A DNA stretch of 64,000 nucleotides from Eonycteris spelaea (Eukaryota > Chordata > Mammalia > Chiroptera > Pteropodidae): contig PUFA01000171.1 of NCBI GenBank assembly GCA_003508835.1, forward strand, positions 1,306,501 to 1,370,500, read 5' to 3'. The position numbers and the translations under genes are program-made. A model generated the notes under the pieces. The model did not search any database. It was not told where the DNA came from and saw nothing but the letters and a program-made list of their open reading frames with translations. Numbering within the stretch: the first letter of the stretch is position 1; each line of letters opens with the position of its first letter. Below are positions 11,145 through 23,744 of this stretch, in pieces.

Positions 11145-13659
11145 GAAGGAACGCTTTCTGTTGAGATGAAGTGGAGGTGAGAGTCTTCTACTTCTCCACC
11201 ATTCTGTCACAGTGCATGTTGACTGTCAATAAAGTCTTCAGAAGGATGTCATTTCCCTAATACTTTTCATTATGCCACCATTAGGTAATTAGAGATACAT
11301 TTGATATTTTTAAAAAGCGAAACAATATGCTAGATTTGATGGATAACATTAAACTCCAGGAGAGGCTGAGCCTTTTCTGGGCAGAAGATACTCCCTCTCA
11401 GAAGAATGATTGCAAGTTCAGCTTAGCATACACCAAGCAAAAGTGACACTGCTGTTCAAATTCGCCCTGTGCGAAGACATTCCCAGCTTTCTGGTTCTGA
11501 ATATTTTCTTTCCAATAAGTTCATGATTCGCCATGATTAGGCAATGAATATGCAAGAAAGCGAAAGTCTAACATGAAACTGAAGAGTAAATATTTGGGAG
11601 AAAGCATTAAAGAAGCTAATTAATACTTTGTAAAATACCAGAACTATTACCTTTCTGAGAGTTTAGAAAAGAAATTATCTTAAAATATAACACTTTTTTC
11701 TTTCTTCATCCTAGTAAATCCAGCCAACAGGATTTAGCACTGGGAAGAAGCCCAGAAGGTTTAAAATCCTGTAAGGAAAAAAGTATATTTTTAGAATTAT
11801 GGTAACAGCTGCTAAGAAATGTATTTCTATTTTGTATTTAGTCTAAGCTGCCTACCATAAATGGTGGTAGAGAGAGATGACATAGATAAGGCAAGAGGAG
11901 AGAATTATAGCAAAGTGAACACTATCTTTGGTTGTTGTTGAAAGAAAAATTGAGTACTAAAGATGGCATTTTATCAAAATAAAGCTATAAATTGTATATC
12001 TAAGAGCTAAAATTAGATAGCTGGCTTCTCTCTCTCAGTCTCTCCCCCTTCTCTTAGCCTTTCTCTATTTCTCATCTATTTTTTAAGTCTTTTCCTAATA
12101 AAATCTTAGAAAGCATTAACATAATACTATAGATCTAAATTAAAAATGACCTTTGAATGTCCCTAAATATGCTACCAACTATGTGTGTATATATACAGTA
12201 TACACACATATATATTTGATAACAAATATCAACTGTTCACATTAACAATAAAGATTTTTGATAAAGTTCTAATTGACTTAGTAGAAAATTATTCTGCAAA
12301 CAATAAATGAGTTAACTTGTTTATTTACTCATGATGTAATTTTTTATTCAGAATTGTTATTGAAATAGAGAATAAAATAAGAAGAAACATTTATGGTAAT
12401 CTTTTCACATATTAAAATGAGTGAAAATTATGGATTTTGTTTTGCCTGTGATTGATATGTTAAAAAATGATAACATTATGTATTTGGGAAATGATTATCT
12501 ATTATTAAACATAATGTTTGTGTTATGTTTCTAAACCTTGGGTCTCTTTTGCTTTTGGAATTAGTGGCAGGAGCCACCCCTTTTCCATCTGATCTCCTCT
12601 GGGAAATCCCCTGGGATTGATATCAAACTGAGATACTATGCATGTGGTTTGCAACCTAAGGACTGCTATGGAATATTAATGTATTATTTCATCAATTATA
12701 TTAATAACACATTGTCGTTATGATTAATGACAATTACTAAATTAATACTTGGGAAGGTCGATGTTTTAGAAAGTTCAAGAAATCTTTAAAATGCTCTTAA
12801 TAATTATTTTTTGGTCTAAAATGACACATTTTAAATAGTCTAACTTTGCTTTCTTAGATGTTCTTGGAAACGTTCTGTCATTTTCTCTACAGCTGATACA
12901 CACATATAAAAGTCGGCATATCACATTTCTCTCATTTAGATCCTAAAAGATGGAACTCATCACCATTATTAACTGTCCTCCTTCTACTCCCTTCCCAGAC
13001 AGCTCAAATTCAAATGTTTATTCTCACCTTCTTTCTCTCCCACTATCCTTCTGACTAACTGGCTGTTTCTCTTTCTCACCGTTAAAGTGCTTTTTCTTCA
13101 TTGTCATGTACTGCAAAATTTAGAAAAGTACTCTTCAGAGGACCTACAAGGTGTTGCAATCTGTTTAACACATAGCCCACCTTCACATCCCACGACACAA
13201 CCTATCCCAGATTTTACAGTACCATCTTTCTTTCCTATTGGCAACTGGAAAAAAAATGTAATTTAAAATAGTGTTGCTCATATATGGCCATAAAATATGC
13301 CCAGGAACCACTTTAGAAAGAAATACTGTGCTCAATCTGGTATCCTTAGAAAAGATGATTATTGGGGAATTTTTCCAATCTTTTCTTTAAAACTGGGACA
13401 GTATTTGACTCCTCTTGAAATCAGCAGCATCTATGACAAGAATTAACATGGCAGGAGACAATCAGGCATTTCTTATATCAAATATAACTTGTTTTAATTT
13501 TAACTTTCAAGTATAAATTGGAGGGTTTATGAGTCATTTTCTCAATAGTACTTTTTACTGAATTCCAAAATATTTTCTCCCCCAGTGAGTTAGTATTGTT
13601 ACTACAGAAGCCACAAAATATAGGATAAGAGGTGGTCAACTGGTAGCCAACAATGGCCC
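11142..13659. other. unique intergenic sequence
   Basis: No gene or interspersed repeat recognised. About 11160-11560 is a repeat-free, less AT-rich stretch. A small TG/TA palindrome lies at 12183-12209. The rest is AT-rich. Confidence 0.4.
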
Positions 13660-13661
13660 AT

Positions 13662-13882
13662 GATTAATAATAATAATAGCTGTCATATATTGAGTATTTC
13701 TATATATCAGGAGATGTTCTAAGTCTTTTACATATTTATCTTATTTAATTCCAAAATTAAATATATAAGACATAAACTACTGTTATCTATTTTACACATG
13801 AGAAAATTTAGGCACAAAAAGGACAAATAACTCGCCTGAGTTCACACAGCTAATAAGCAATGGATTCAGTATTTAAATCAAT
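13662..13882 (+). mobile_element. MIR SINE
   Basis: Nearly the whole MIR can be followed: 'taataatagctgtcatatattgag', the 'aagtcttttacatatttatct' block, 'ctattttacacatgagaaaa', 'ggcacaaaaagg' and 'gttcacacagctaataagca'. The order and spacing match the MIR consensus on the plus strand. It is highly diverged and inactive. Confidence 0.88.
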
Positions 13883-14268
13883 GAAATCTAAATTGAGAAT
13901 GGATAAGTTTAAAACTACAGTTTCAGGTTTATAGAAAAAATTTTATTTCCAAATTAGTAGTAATGTGTTTATAACTCAAAAAGGTCACAAAGATTATTGT
14001 CAGGTACTGTTCTGACTACCATAATTTTCACAAGAAAAACAGGTAATTTAACAGCGTAAGCATCTCTGGAATATTAAAATATAATAAGCAATACATCTGC
14101 ATACACCAAATATCTATTTTCAGAGATACATTTTATGAATGAGATGAAAAGAAGACGGTAGGAAAAATATTTACCATGGTGAAAAGCTTGGGCACTGAAA
14201 TTTGGTTGAGAGATCAGACTTATTTGAAAAGAACAGAGCGAAAAAATGACTACAATTCTATCCTTCCC
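13883..14268. other. unique intergenic sequence
   Basis: AT-rich; nothing recognised. Confidence 0.4.
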
Positions 14269-14269
14269 T

Positions 14270-14745
14270 GAATTTGATTCTTATGCAAAATAACTTTGCA
14301 CTCCTTCCATCAAGAGGACTCTATTTCTCCATCCCTTACATATGAGCTGTCCTTTTAACTTGATTCGACTAATAGAATATGGTGGAAATGATGTGCCTAT
14401 TCTAAGCCTAGGCCTCAAGGGGCTCTTTGTGATATCAATCTTGCCCTTTGAATCAAGCAATTGCCTTGTACCCTGACTGGTCTATTGAATGTTAAAAGAA
14501 AAGTAGCACAGTAGTCTTATTGTCTTACCCAACAGCCAGCAAATTCCTAGAAGCAGAGCCACCTAGCTGACCCATCAGTTTAACAGAGATGCATGAGCAA
14601 ACCCAGTCAGGATCCACCAGGTCTGGCCCAGATCAAAACCACAGCCCATCTGACACATAGACTTGTGAAAAATAATAAATTGTTACTGTTTTATGCATTT
14701 ATGTTTTGGGGTGGTTTGTTATGCAATAATAGATAACTGATATAG
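14270..14745 (+). mobile_element. MLT1-like MaLR solitary LTR
   Basis: The 3' part carries the characteristic end of an MLT1-type LTR: a polyadenylation region (about 14665-14690), then 'ttttggggtggtttgttatg' and an 'atagataactgata' terminus. The preceding 350 bases follow the same family's layout (a 'cagcccagc/aaaccacag'-type middle). No internal retroviral region adjoins it, so it is a recombined solitary LTR. It is old and diverged. Confidence 0.75.
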
Positions 14746-16087
14746 TGTATATTATATTACTTAGACATCATTAGTGCTGTTTTTAATGTGAAAATGTGCT
14801 GCTATTTTCCTGACTTCCATAACTTAATCTTACTCATTTTTAACTGTTAAAATTTTCCTAAAAAGCATGAAAATAAAAGCAAAGTTTACTTATATGACAA
14901 ATTTTATCTTTGCTGTATGTGGTGGTAGCATTGCCCATAATGATTTGTCATGCAGTTTTATTTTCAAAGCTCAAAATTAATTATGAACATGAAACAAATC
15001 ATGTTGGTAAGACATACATTAAAAAAACAAATTACAATTTCAAAATGGATAATTTACAGCTTGAAAAATTAATTGATTAAACCCAAAGTGCATAAAAATA
15101 ATTGGAAAAACTGAGGAGTGAACAAACCAATGACAATGTTATCCAGCTAAATTAAAAAGAATGTATAATGAGTAAAACTACAGCCAAAAAAAATCAATAG
15201 TTGTAATTAAATCATAAGACCCTGGGTGGAGATAGATTGAAATCCCAATTTGGGGAGCACCACTATATTTTAAGGATTGGCAGATGACACAAAAATACTA
15301 AATTGTTCCTTTAGCAAACTCAAAATAGGGACTATAAGATTGGCATTAAAATCAGTAATAAATTTTAGAAATACAAAATATGTAATAGATATTACACATT
15401 AAAGCAGCATTACAAATATATAAGTAATTTAAATGTGCTATAGCTGTTATCTATTATTTTCTATTCTATTCTATTCAGTGTTCTTTTAGCCTGGCTTTTA
15501 TGAAAATATTTATTTATAGAATTTGTTCAAAATATTGTCTATGATCCAGAAATGACAAGAAAAATAAAGCAAATAACCATGTAGCATTTTTTTCACCAAA
15601 TAAAATTTTGTTCTGAGATTTATTATTCTTAGTATTTATTTTAAGACTGGGAGATAGAAATTTTTATATTTGGAACAAATATTAGAAGGCATTTAAACAT
15701 ATATAATGGTCAAAGAGTATGTTTCAAACAATTATCTACATGTTAAAGTTTTTAGCTGGTCAAATTTCCATTTTATTGATGCATATAAAGTGTGTTACAA
15801 AGATGCACACAGAGAAATGCGATACAAATAAGACATTTTAAGCATTAAATTTTGTATAATAATCTATTTTCAATTTTGTCTAAATTTAATATTGTAAAAT
15901 TGAAGTAGACTAGATTTTCATTCAGTTAAAGATTTCTATAGGCTTAATTTTTTTTATTGCCAAAGGATCAAATATTTCATTCCTTAGTCAGGGTTTGCCA
16001 GCTTTTCAGAAGAATTGTGCCAGTAAGTCATACATGAATTTTGGATTATCTCAAAAGGAGATCCTAAGGTATGAACATATGTTCAGA
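14746..16087. other. unique intergenic sequence
   Basis: Very AT-rich; nothing recognised apart from short A/T runs. Confidence 0.4.
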
Positions 16088-16401
16088 TATAGTTGACCTT
16101 TGAATAACAGGCAAGTTGACCTTTGAATAATGCACAAGTCCACTTACATGTGGATTTTTTTCAATAAATATAGTTGGCCTTTTGTATCAGTGGAGTCAAC
16201 TGACTAGGAATTGAAACAGTATTTTCACAATTCCAACGAGAGTTTCCCAACAGGACTGAAATATTTTTATCTGCTTGGTTGAATCTGCAATAAAAGGACC
16301 AACTATAGTTAAGTTTTCAGAAAGTCAAACGATACACGTGGATTTTTGACTGCATGAGGGTTGGCACCCCTAACACCCTTGTTGTTCAAGGGTTAGCTAT
16401 A
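16088..16401. mobile_element. pogo/Tigger-like MITE (outer element)
   Basis: The left terminus 'tatagttgacctttgaataa' and the inverted right terminus (…'gttgttcaagggttagctata') form terminal inverted repeats flanked by TA. Subterminal 'cacttacatgtggattttttt' and 'cacgtggatttttgactgc' match the layout of MER44/Tigger7-type DNA transposons. The left terminal motif is partly duplicated (16094-16110 and 16114-16130). No transposase is encoded. A second MITE is inserted inside. Confidence 0.7.
16171..16306. mobile_element. second MITE nested in the outer one
   Basis: A 136-base, nearly palindromic element with inverted ends (left 'tagttggccttttgtatc', right complement 'agttggtccttttattgc') interrupts the outer element at a TA dinucleotide. 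The outer sequence resumes at about 16308 ('gttaagttttcagaaagtc'). TIR motif and TA target point to a pogo/Tigger-type non-autonomous transposon. Confidence 0.65.
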
Positions 16402-16573
16402 GTGTACTTGGAACAGATCCAGGAAGCAAGAGAGAAGGAGTGGGGAAAGTGAGCAAAGAAGAGTAAAAAAGTTCATAAATATATACTACTTGGCCATTAT
16501 TGGCAACTGGTACTCAATCCTGCTGGGGACATTTTTAGGAATCTTGTAAAGCATGGAATTAAAAAAACTACAA

Positions 16574-18985
16574 AGATAGATGGCTCGGCAAAATGGTATA
16601 GATGATAGAGGCTTTGTTCGTCCCTCTTGTGACCAAATCAAAGTTGTGACGAAAACACAGCGCAAACAGCAAGCGAGTTGCCTGGGATCTAGAGGAACAG
16701 AAGCCCAACTAGGAAGAGAAATAAGAAATTACCCCTCAACAGTAGGAGATAGAGGGGTGAGGATGTGAGGCTGCCTGGTCCAAAGAGGCCGAGTGGTGGG
16801 ACAGAGGTTATGGCAGCCAGACACCTCTTAAGGAGGCTATGTCCACTACTGGACTTTCGTGGTGACGGACCCACTTGCTCTGAGCACTAGCACCGGATCA
16901 GCTGTTTGGGGATACTGGGGTCTTACAGTGAAACACTCAGTTGTCTGAGCAAGAGCTGAAGGTGAGGCTTTCTCCTGGGCAGAACTGCCGGCAGTATCCA
17001 TTAGTATTCTGTTGAGCACTCCCCACTCCCAGTGTGCAGACACAGAACCGCCATAGCAGACATCATCAGATTGGATAACCGAGGTCTCTCTGCCCAGAAA
17101 ATTCCCTGAAACTTCACTTCCTCCAACTCGTGGCCCCACTTAAGCCACATTCAGGTGTTTTCTTAGCAAGTCCAGTGCTCCTTGCTGAGCAGCACCTAGA
17201 CTTACATTAGAGGCAGCTGGTCTCGGTTTCTGGAGTGGTCTTATAGTTGAGGCAACTGTAAGCACAGCATCTGTGGATTGCTTGCTGAATCTTAAAGGTG
17301 GCCCTGGAAGGGTAGAGGCTTGGGCTAAATTGGGCCTATAGCTGAATCCCTCTCAGGACTGTGTCACTGGACACCTACTTCACACATCGACACTAATAGA
17401 ATGGGGATGTAGGAGCTTTGGTACATAGAAACAGACACAGAAAGGCAGCCAAAATGGGAAGCCAAAGAAGCAGAAATCATATGACAGAAGAGAACAGAGA
17501 TCCAGATATAATGGAGTCAAGTAATCTAACAGACGCAGAGTTCAAAACACTGGTTATAAATAAGCTAAATAAATTTAGGGGAGGTGTGAATGAACTCAGT
17601 GAGAACTTTAACAAAGAAATAAAAAGCATAAAAATGGAAATGGAAATTACAAAAGGGAATCAGTTAGAAACAAAACTCATTATCTTGAGATGAAGAGTAT
17701 ATTAGAAGGAATTAACAGAGTGGATGAAGAGGATTGAACCATAGATACAAGGGATGGAGAAGCCAAGCACACCCAATCAGAACATCAAGAAAAAGGAAGC
17801 CAAGACTATAATAATAATTTAAGGAGCCTATGGGACACAATTATGTAAAAATATCTATGTCTTAGGGGCACCTGAAGGAGAAGAGGGAGAACAAGAAGTT
17901 GAAGAGTCATTTGAAGAAATCGTGATGGAAAATGTCTCTAACCTAGTGAAGGATATAGACATACAACCCCAGGCAATTCAGAGAGTCTCAAAAATGATGA
18001 ACCCAAAGAAGCCCACACCAAGACATAATTAAAATACCAAAGGTTAAATACAAAGAGAGAATCTTAAAATCAGCAAAAGAAAAGCAGTTAGTTACCTACA
18101 AGGGTGCACCCATGAGACGGGCAGCTAATTGCTCAAAAGAAACTATGCAGAACAGGGCTTGGCACAAAATATTCAAAGTGATATAAACCCAGGATCTACA
18201 ACCAAGAATACTTTATCCAGCTAAACTCTTATTTAGAGTCAAAGGACAGATGAAGAGCTTCCCAGACAAAAATAAGCTAAAGGAATTTATCAACACCAAG
18301 CCAGTATTACAGGAAATGTTGAAAGGACTGTATCAAAAACATAAATAATGGCCATAACTACATACATATCAACAAGAACCTCAAATGGAAAAGAATTAAG
18401 TGCTCCAACCAAAATATAAGGTGGCTGAAAAGACAAAAAAACCCAGACCCCTACATATACTACCTACAAGAGATTTACTTCAGATTAAAACATATACACA
18501 GACTAAAAGGAAGGGGATGGAAAAGATATTGCCTTTATGGACCTAGAAGGGATTGCACTGAATGAAATGGGTCAGATAGAGAAAAACAAATATCACATGA
18601 TTTCATGTACATGTGGAATCTAAAGAACAAAATAAACAACAACAACAATAAAACAGACAAATTCATAGATACAAAGAATACTTTGAGAGCTACTAGATGT
18701 AAGGAAGGTTGGAAGTGAAAAAGGGTAAAGCGATTAAGAAGTATAAATGGATAGTTACAAAATAGACATAGAAATATAAAATGTAGCATAAGGAAAATAG
18801 TTAACAATGTTGTAATAAATATAAAGAAGAGAGGTACCAGATTAATCTGTACAACTGAAACTAGTATATTATTGTTGCCAACTAAATTTAAAAAAAACTA
18901 ATTGAATTGTACAATATAAATATGAGCAACTAAATGTCTATGATATTTCAATAAAGCCGGAAAAAAAGATGTAAAAAAAAAAAAA
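16574..18985 (+). mobile_element. ORF2-deleted L1 derivative (HAL1-like), copy 1
   Basis: The order is a GC-richer 5' UTR (about 16574-17453), a decayed ORF1 (from ATG 17454), about 150 bases from the start of ORF2, a direct jump at about 18525-18541 to the last ~40 codons of ORF2, then a 3' UTR and A-rich tail. The endonuclease beyond its first ~50 codons and all of the reverse transcriptase are absent. The same junction occurs in the copy at 58171-60382, so this is a subfamily structure and not a private deletion. Half-L1 (HAL1) elements of other mammals have the same logic: they carry ORF1 and borrow ORF2. Many stops; inactive. Confidence 0.85.
17454..18347 (+). pseudogene. L1 ORF1 remnant (RNA-binding protein p40-like)
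   Basis: The frame opens MGSQRSRN…, with the conserved segment around ESSNLTDAEFKTLVINKLNKF (about residues 30-50) that begins the coiled-coil region of L1 ORF1p. It stops at 17691-17693 after 79 codons from this ATG. The RRM-equivalent (APEGEEGEQEVEESFEEI, near 17868-17925) and C-terminal-domain segments (about 18060-18340) persist in shifted frames. ORF1p is the trimeric RNA chaperone of the L1 particle. This copy cannot make it. Confidence 0.8.
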
Positions 18986-19099
18986 CCTGCAAAGAAAGTG
19001 GTCAAATTCTATAGAATCCACAGGGCTCAGTCCCCGTTGAAAAACTTGATGAACTCCAAGTACAATGTCATTGAAACGGTTATAAGAAAATAAAGGAGA

Positions 19100-19406
19100 A
19101 GGTTTGGGTCCTCTGTCCATTTTTTAATTGGATTGTATATTTTTTGTTGTTGTTGAACTGTATGAGTTCTTTATATATTTTAGATATTAGCCCCTTATCA
19201 AAGGTGTCATTTGCAAATAGCTTCTCTCATTTGGTTGGTTTTCTCTTTGTTTTGTTAATTTTTTTTTCTATGCAGAAGTTTTTTGATTTAACATAGTTCT
19301 ATTTATTTATTTTTGCTTTTACTTTCCTTTCCTTTGAGGCCAAATTCACAAAATCCTCTCTAAGACCAAGGTCCATAGTGTAGTACCCATGTTTTTTTCT
19401 ATGCAG
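19100..19406 (-). mobile_element. inverted 5' segment of a twin-primed L1
   Basis: Read on the minus strand this is ORF2 C-terminal sequence, from the region before the 'aaacttctgcatag' block to the 'aaaaaatggacagaggaccc' segment. It ends exactly where a plus-strand L1 3' end begins (19399-19406). Head-to-head joining of an inverted internal segment with the 3' end of the same element type is the signature of twin priming during L1 integration. Confidence 0.8.
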
Positions 19407-19885
19407 TGCTATTCACGGTGGTCAAGGCATGGAAATAACCAAAGTGTCCTTGATAGATGATTAGATAAAGAAGATGTGGTACATTTTACAATGTAATATT
19501 ACTCAGCCATAAGAAAAGATAAAATACTGTCCTTTGTAACAACATGGATAGATCTTGAGAATATCATGCTAAGCAAAATAAGTCAGATGGAAAAAGTAGA
19601 GAATCATAATTTTGTTCAGAATTAAAGTAACAAACAAACAAGACAAAAACTCATAGACATAGACAGCACCACAGTATAGCAGTTACCGAGGGAAAGGGAG
19701 GAGGGAAGAGATAGAAGAGGGTAAAGGGGGTCAAATATACGGTGACAGAAGGAGATTTGACTTTGGGTGTTGAGCACACAGTGCAATATACAGATAATGT
19801 ATTATAGAATTGCACACTTGAAACTTACATAATTTTATTAACCAATGTCACAGTAATAAAGTTAATTTTTTAAAAAAAAAGAAGA
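19399..19885 (+). mobile_element. L1 3' end (second half of the twin-primed copy)
   Basis: It starts at the 'gtgctattcacggtggtcaa' equivalent of the conserved ORF2 C-terminal block, goes through 'aacatggatagatcttgagaa', and ends with the bat-type 3' UTR ('tgactttgggtgttgagcac', 'attaaccaatgtcacagtaa') and an A-rich tail. Roughly 300 bases of L1 are missing between this and the inverted part. Inactive. Confidence 0.9.
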
Positions 19886-20197
19886 TAAGGAAGGGAAAGA
19901 CTGGAATGATCAGCGGAACTAAAAAAAAAAGGACTATTCATTAATTTTTTCCAAATGTTTTCTAAGTGTCAATTATGCAAAAGGACATTTATCAGTCTTC
20001 GATGCTCAACTTAAACTTATTCTTACATAGAAGACCTACGAACACTTCTTTTACACTCTATTGAAATATACCCAAATGTGATTCCTGAATTTATTTACAC
20101 TATGATTTGGATATTGTTTAGTGAATGCTTTTTTGGTTGTGAGTTCTCATTAAGAACTCACTGGGAAGTTACTTCAGAGAGAAAGAACAGTCTTATC

Positions 20198-21490
20198 AAC
20201 AATTGGTGCTGATATAATTAGATATCCATATGCAAAAAGAAAAGAAAAAAGCTTCAACTGCACCTCATACCACATACAAAATCAACTAAAAATGAATTAC
20301 AGACTTAAATGTAAAACTGCTTATAATAAAACTTTGAGAAGAAAATAAGTGAAAAACTTTTGTGCCTTTTGATTAGGCAAACTTTTTTTTTTAAAAAAAA
20401 TATGACCCAAAAGAATGATTCATAAAAATTAAATAGATTTTTTTGGACTTCATCACAATTAAAAATTTCTGCTCTTCAGAAAACAATTTTAGGATCATTC
20501 CCTAGACTTTTGGCTAAGATTAAGTGTAGAAAAGAATTTTAGGAAAACAAAAAGAAAAGACAAACATTGAAGGAAAATACTTGCAAAGCATATATCTCTG
20601 ATAAAGAACATATATTTAGAGTATATAAGAAACTCTCAAAACTCAACAATAATAAAACAAACAACCTGATTTAAAAATGGGCAGAAGATTTAACAGCCAC
20701 TTTACTAAAGGAAAAAAAAATGGCAAATAAGAACATGAAAAGGTATTCAAGATAATCAATCAATAGGAAAATGGAAATTAAAGCAACAGTGAGCTACTAT
20801 AATTATATTGGCTAAAAGACTGACCATATGTATTTTGGAGAGGATACAAAGGAACCATAACTTTGATACACTGCTGATAGGAAGGTAAAATTGTGAAACT
20901 ACTTCAGGAAACATTCTGTCAGTTTCTTAAATAGTTAAAACTATAACCACCATATAATCCAACCATTCTCCTTCTGGATATTTTTCTGAGAGAAGAGAAA
21001 GCAAAATCCATTTGTACCTGAATGTTCATATTAATTTTATTTGTAAGAACAAAAACTGGAAACCACTTAAATATCTATTGACAGGTAAATGGATAAACAA
21101 ATGATAGTATTTCCATACAACGGAATGCTACTAAATAGTAAAACAAAAACAAAAACAAAAAAACCTCAAAATAATTATGCCGACTGAAAGAACCCAGGCA
21201 AGAAAAGAGTGTCTACTGCATGGTTTTGTTTATATGAAACTCTAGAAAAGACAAACCAATATATAGTAATAAAAACTTCATCAGTGACTTCCTGGTAAGA
21301 AGGAGTAAAAAGGGGTGGGAAGGAAGGATTCGAAAGGGACACTTTCGAGAGTGATGAATATGTTTCTTGTCTTGGTTGTTGTGTTTCATAGATGTAAACA
21401 TTTGTCAAAATTTTCAACTGTACATTTTAAATATGGGCAATTTATTGTATGTCTGTTATGCCTTCATAAAGCTATTTTTAAAAAATTGCT
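20198..21490 (+). mobile_element. old L1 (L1M-type) 3' portion
   Basis: The segment follows the older L1 ORF2 C-terminal layout. It starts 'ttggtgctgatataattaga' (the block after the cysteine-rich region's upstream neighbour), passes the 'tgggcagaagatttaacag', 'ggaaattaaagcaacagtga' and 'ggaatgctactaaatag' blocks, and ends in a 3' UTR with 'actgtacattttaaatatggg'. It is more diverged than the bat-type L1s and has many frame breaks. A 36-base U2 snRNA fragment is inserted at 20494-20529. Confidence 0.85.
20494..20529 (+). pseudogene. U2 snRNA 5'-end fragment (36 nt)
   Basis: The 36 bases align without gaps to the first 36 nt of U2 snRNA, including the perfect block 'cttttggctaaga' and 'aagtgtag'. 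I count 8 differences, 7 of them transitions. It interrupts the host L1 and sits between near-identical 17-base copies 'agaaaacaattttagga' (20478-20494) and 'agaaaagaattttagga' (20528-20544). The 5' end is complete and the 3' end is lost, so this is a truncated retro-insertion and not a gene. It lacks the Sm site and 3' stem-loops. The U2 alignment is from memory. Confidence 0.75.
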
Positions 21491-23740
21491 CATCTAAATT
21501 ATGTCAAATGTATATGGAAAGTAGTGACTTTAGTCATCATAAAATATTTATTAGCCCAAGCTGAGGAAATCTGGCTGGGTCTCTGTCTCCAGGGTAGAAA
21601 ATGTATGTCCTGAGAAAGGGATATCAAATAAAACAATTAAACACCGAAGGCAGAAGAGAGTAGCGGACTAGAACTGATAGACTAGATAGGAGGCCCCAAA
21701 GAAAAAATAACATCTAGCAGAGACACATGGGGATTGAGTCCTGTCCTGCCATTTGAAATTATCCCCTGTGCCATCTTTGACTATTGTCCCTTGCCCCACA
21801 CTGCTGCTATCAAAATGGTAGATATTGCCATTTCAAGTGAACAATTGGTTTTTCCTGCCAATATACAAAAAATATATTGGCAGTATGAAAATGCCTAAAT
21901 TTGCAGACAATGACTTCTTTGTTTTAGAATGTGAAATAGGATTTGATGAATAAATGTGTAAATGTTCAGGGAGCTTTATCCCTGAGATGATTCTAAACAC
22001 CACATTTGATAACTCAGCTGTCAGATTGGGTGTGTCAGGTCCTCCTTTCCAAAATCAGTAAGGTGAACTTATTTAAATGCTTTACTGAGACATTGTGGTC
22101 AGTGGTTGCTTCTGAAGAGAGTATTTATTTAACATAAGAATGTAAAACTTTAAAGCCAATCCATGCTTCTTCCTGACATATAGCTTCAACACCCATTTCT
22201 CTTTTAGCTAAAGCTCTTTCTTCAATCTAATTTCCTTCAGACTCTTTTAGATGAAGTGTGTACCATATTTTGCTGTTAAATCATGAAAAATGATAGAATC
22301 TCTACCTTTTTTCAAGAGTCATTGTCAAATTATACCTTCCAATAGGTAATATACTGCTGGAGTCAGTAATTTCAACTATTTGTATGCATTTCAGGTTTGC
22401 CAATTACCCTTCCAAGCTGTAAATTGCCAATTTTGAGAGCATAATTTGATTTTTAATGTTTGTCTTAACAGCCTGATTTGTTTTGTCTTTTGATTTGTTT
22501 CACATTTTAGTAATTAATTTAAAGCTGACAATGTCTCTCCTAAAAGGAAGGTGGGGAACGTAGCCTTTTAGAGCTACAGCAGTTTGATACTAATATAAAT
22601 GTCTGTCGAGTGCCATAGACCTTAAGCAAAAAATGTCAGGCTCCCTCTTCTTTCCTTTGGAAAGCAGTCATCACTTCTTTTCCAGGAGATATGCTAGCTT
22701 GAATTTCAAATACACACTGCATAACCTCAATTTAAACACATACGAATAAGTAAAATTGGCCATAAGAAGTATATTCAAAACGGAAGTGATATGTTTCAAA
22801 TCATCAATCAGAAAATGAAGATGAAAATGTGTTTTGGGGTTATGTAAATGCATTTGGCCTCAGATATCTTCTGATATTCATTCTCTATCTTTAGCCTACA
22901 GGCGAAAACTGTGTGGAGAAAACAAATCTCTCATTTCCAGACGCATCTTGTAAAACTTCTCCTTATAATTAGTTGAGAAACACAGCACTTCTGACTTCGA
23001 TCTATGGCTGTAATGCCCTTGGTGGCATTTTGAGCTATTTCTGTGAGATCTAACAAGGATCTTTGAAACGTTTTTGAGAAAAAGCATAGCAATAAAGAAA
23101 AGCAACCAAAAAGTGAAGGTAAAAGCACAAGAAAGAGAAGGAACTAGTAATTGAGTGGAAAGGGTGAAACAAGGGACAGTCAGAAGTAGAAGCTGGAAAG
23201 AAAATCAAATTGTAAAACTTTCCATTGTTTGTAAAATATGCGAAGAAAATCTCCTCAAATCATTTCATAATCTCCTAATGAAACCAAATTGCTAAACTTT
23301 GAAAAACTTGGATTTCTGCCCGAATTTTTGCCAGAACACAGAGTATCTTACATCTTATAACTGGAGAACAAAAGAGGAATTGGAGGGTTTTTTTTTTTTT
23401 AATCATTTTATGTCAATGTGGTACATAATACATATGTGTAAAACAGAATTTCATCCTGTTTGCAATATGAAAAATATGCATAAATCACAAAAAGAGAATG
23501 ATGTCTGAATAATTAGGTGTTTAAATGGGAAGACTTTTTATATTTCAAGTGTTATTCAGAAGTATTAAACAATGTAGATACAAGAGCAATAAAATAGTTT
23601 CAGCCTAGAATACAAAAGTTCTCCTGAAACTGTTGGATATTTAACACTTTGCTTCAATTTACCAAAATGCAAATATCCCAGAGAAAATAACCTTGTGTTT
23701 GGGGAGTTGTGAGTGAACTTGAAATCTGTTGGAAGCTAGC
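21491..23740. other. unique intergenic sequence
   Basis: No interspersed repeat or gene is recognised. Several open frames of 60-70 codons are unrelated to known proteins. T-run at 23389-23400. Confidence 0.4.
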
Positions 23741-23744
23741 CTTT

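Noticed and set aside
12183..12209. hairpin-forming TG/TA palindrome
   Set aside because: A 10-base stem of simple TGTGTGTATA sequence is expected by chance in TG/TA-rich DNA.
20494..20529. functional U2 snRNA gene
   Set aside because: Only the first 36 nt are present, without snRNA promoter elements, Sm site or 3' box.
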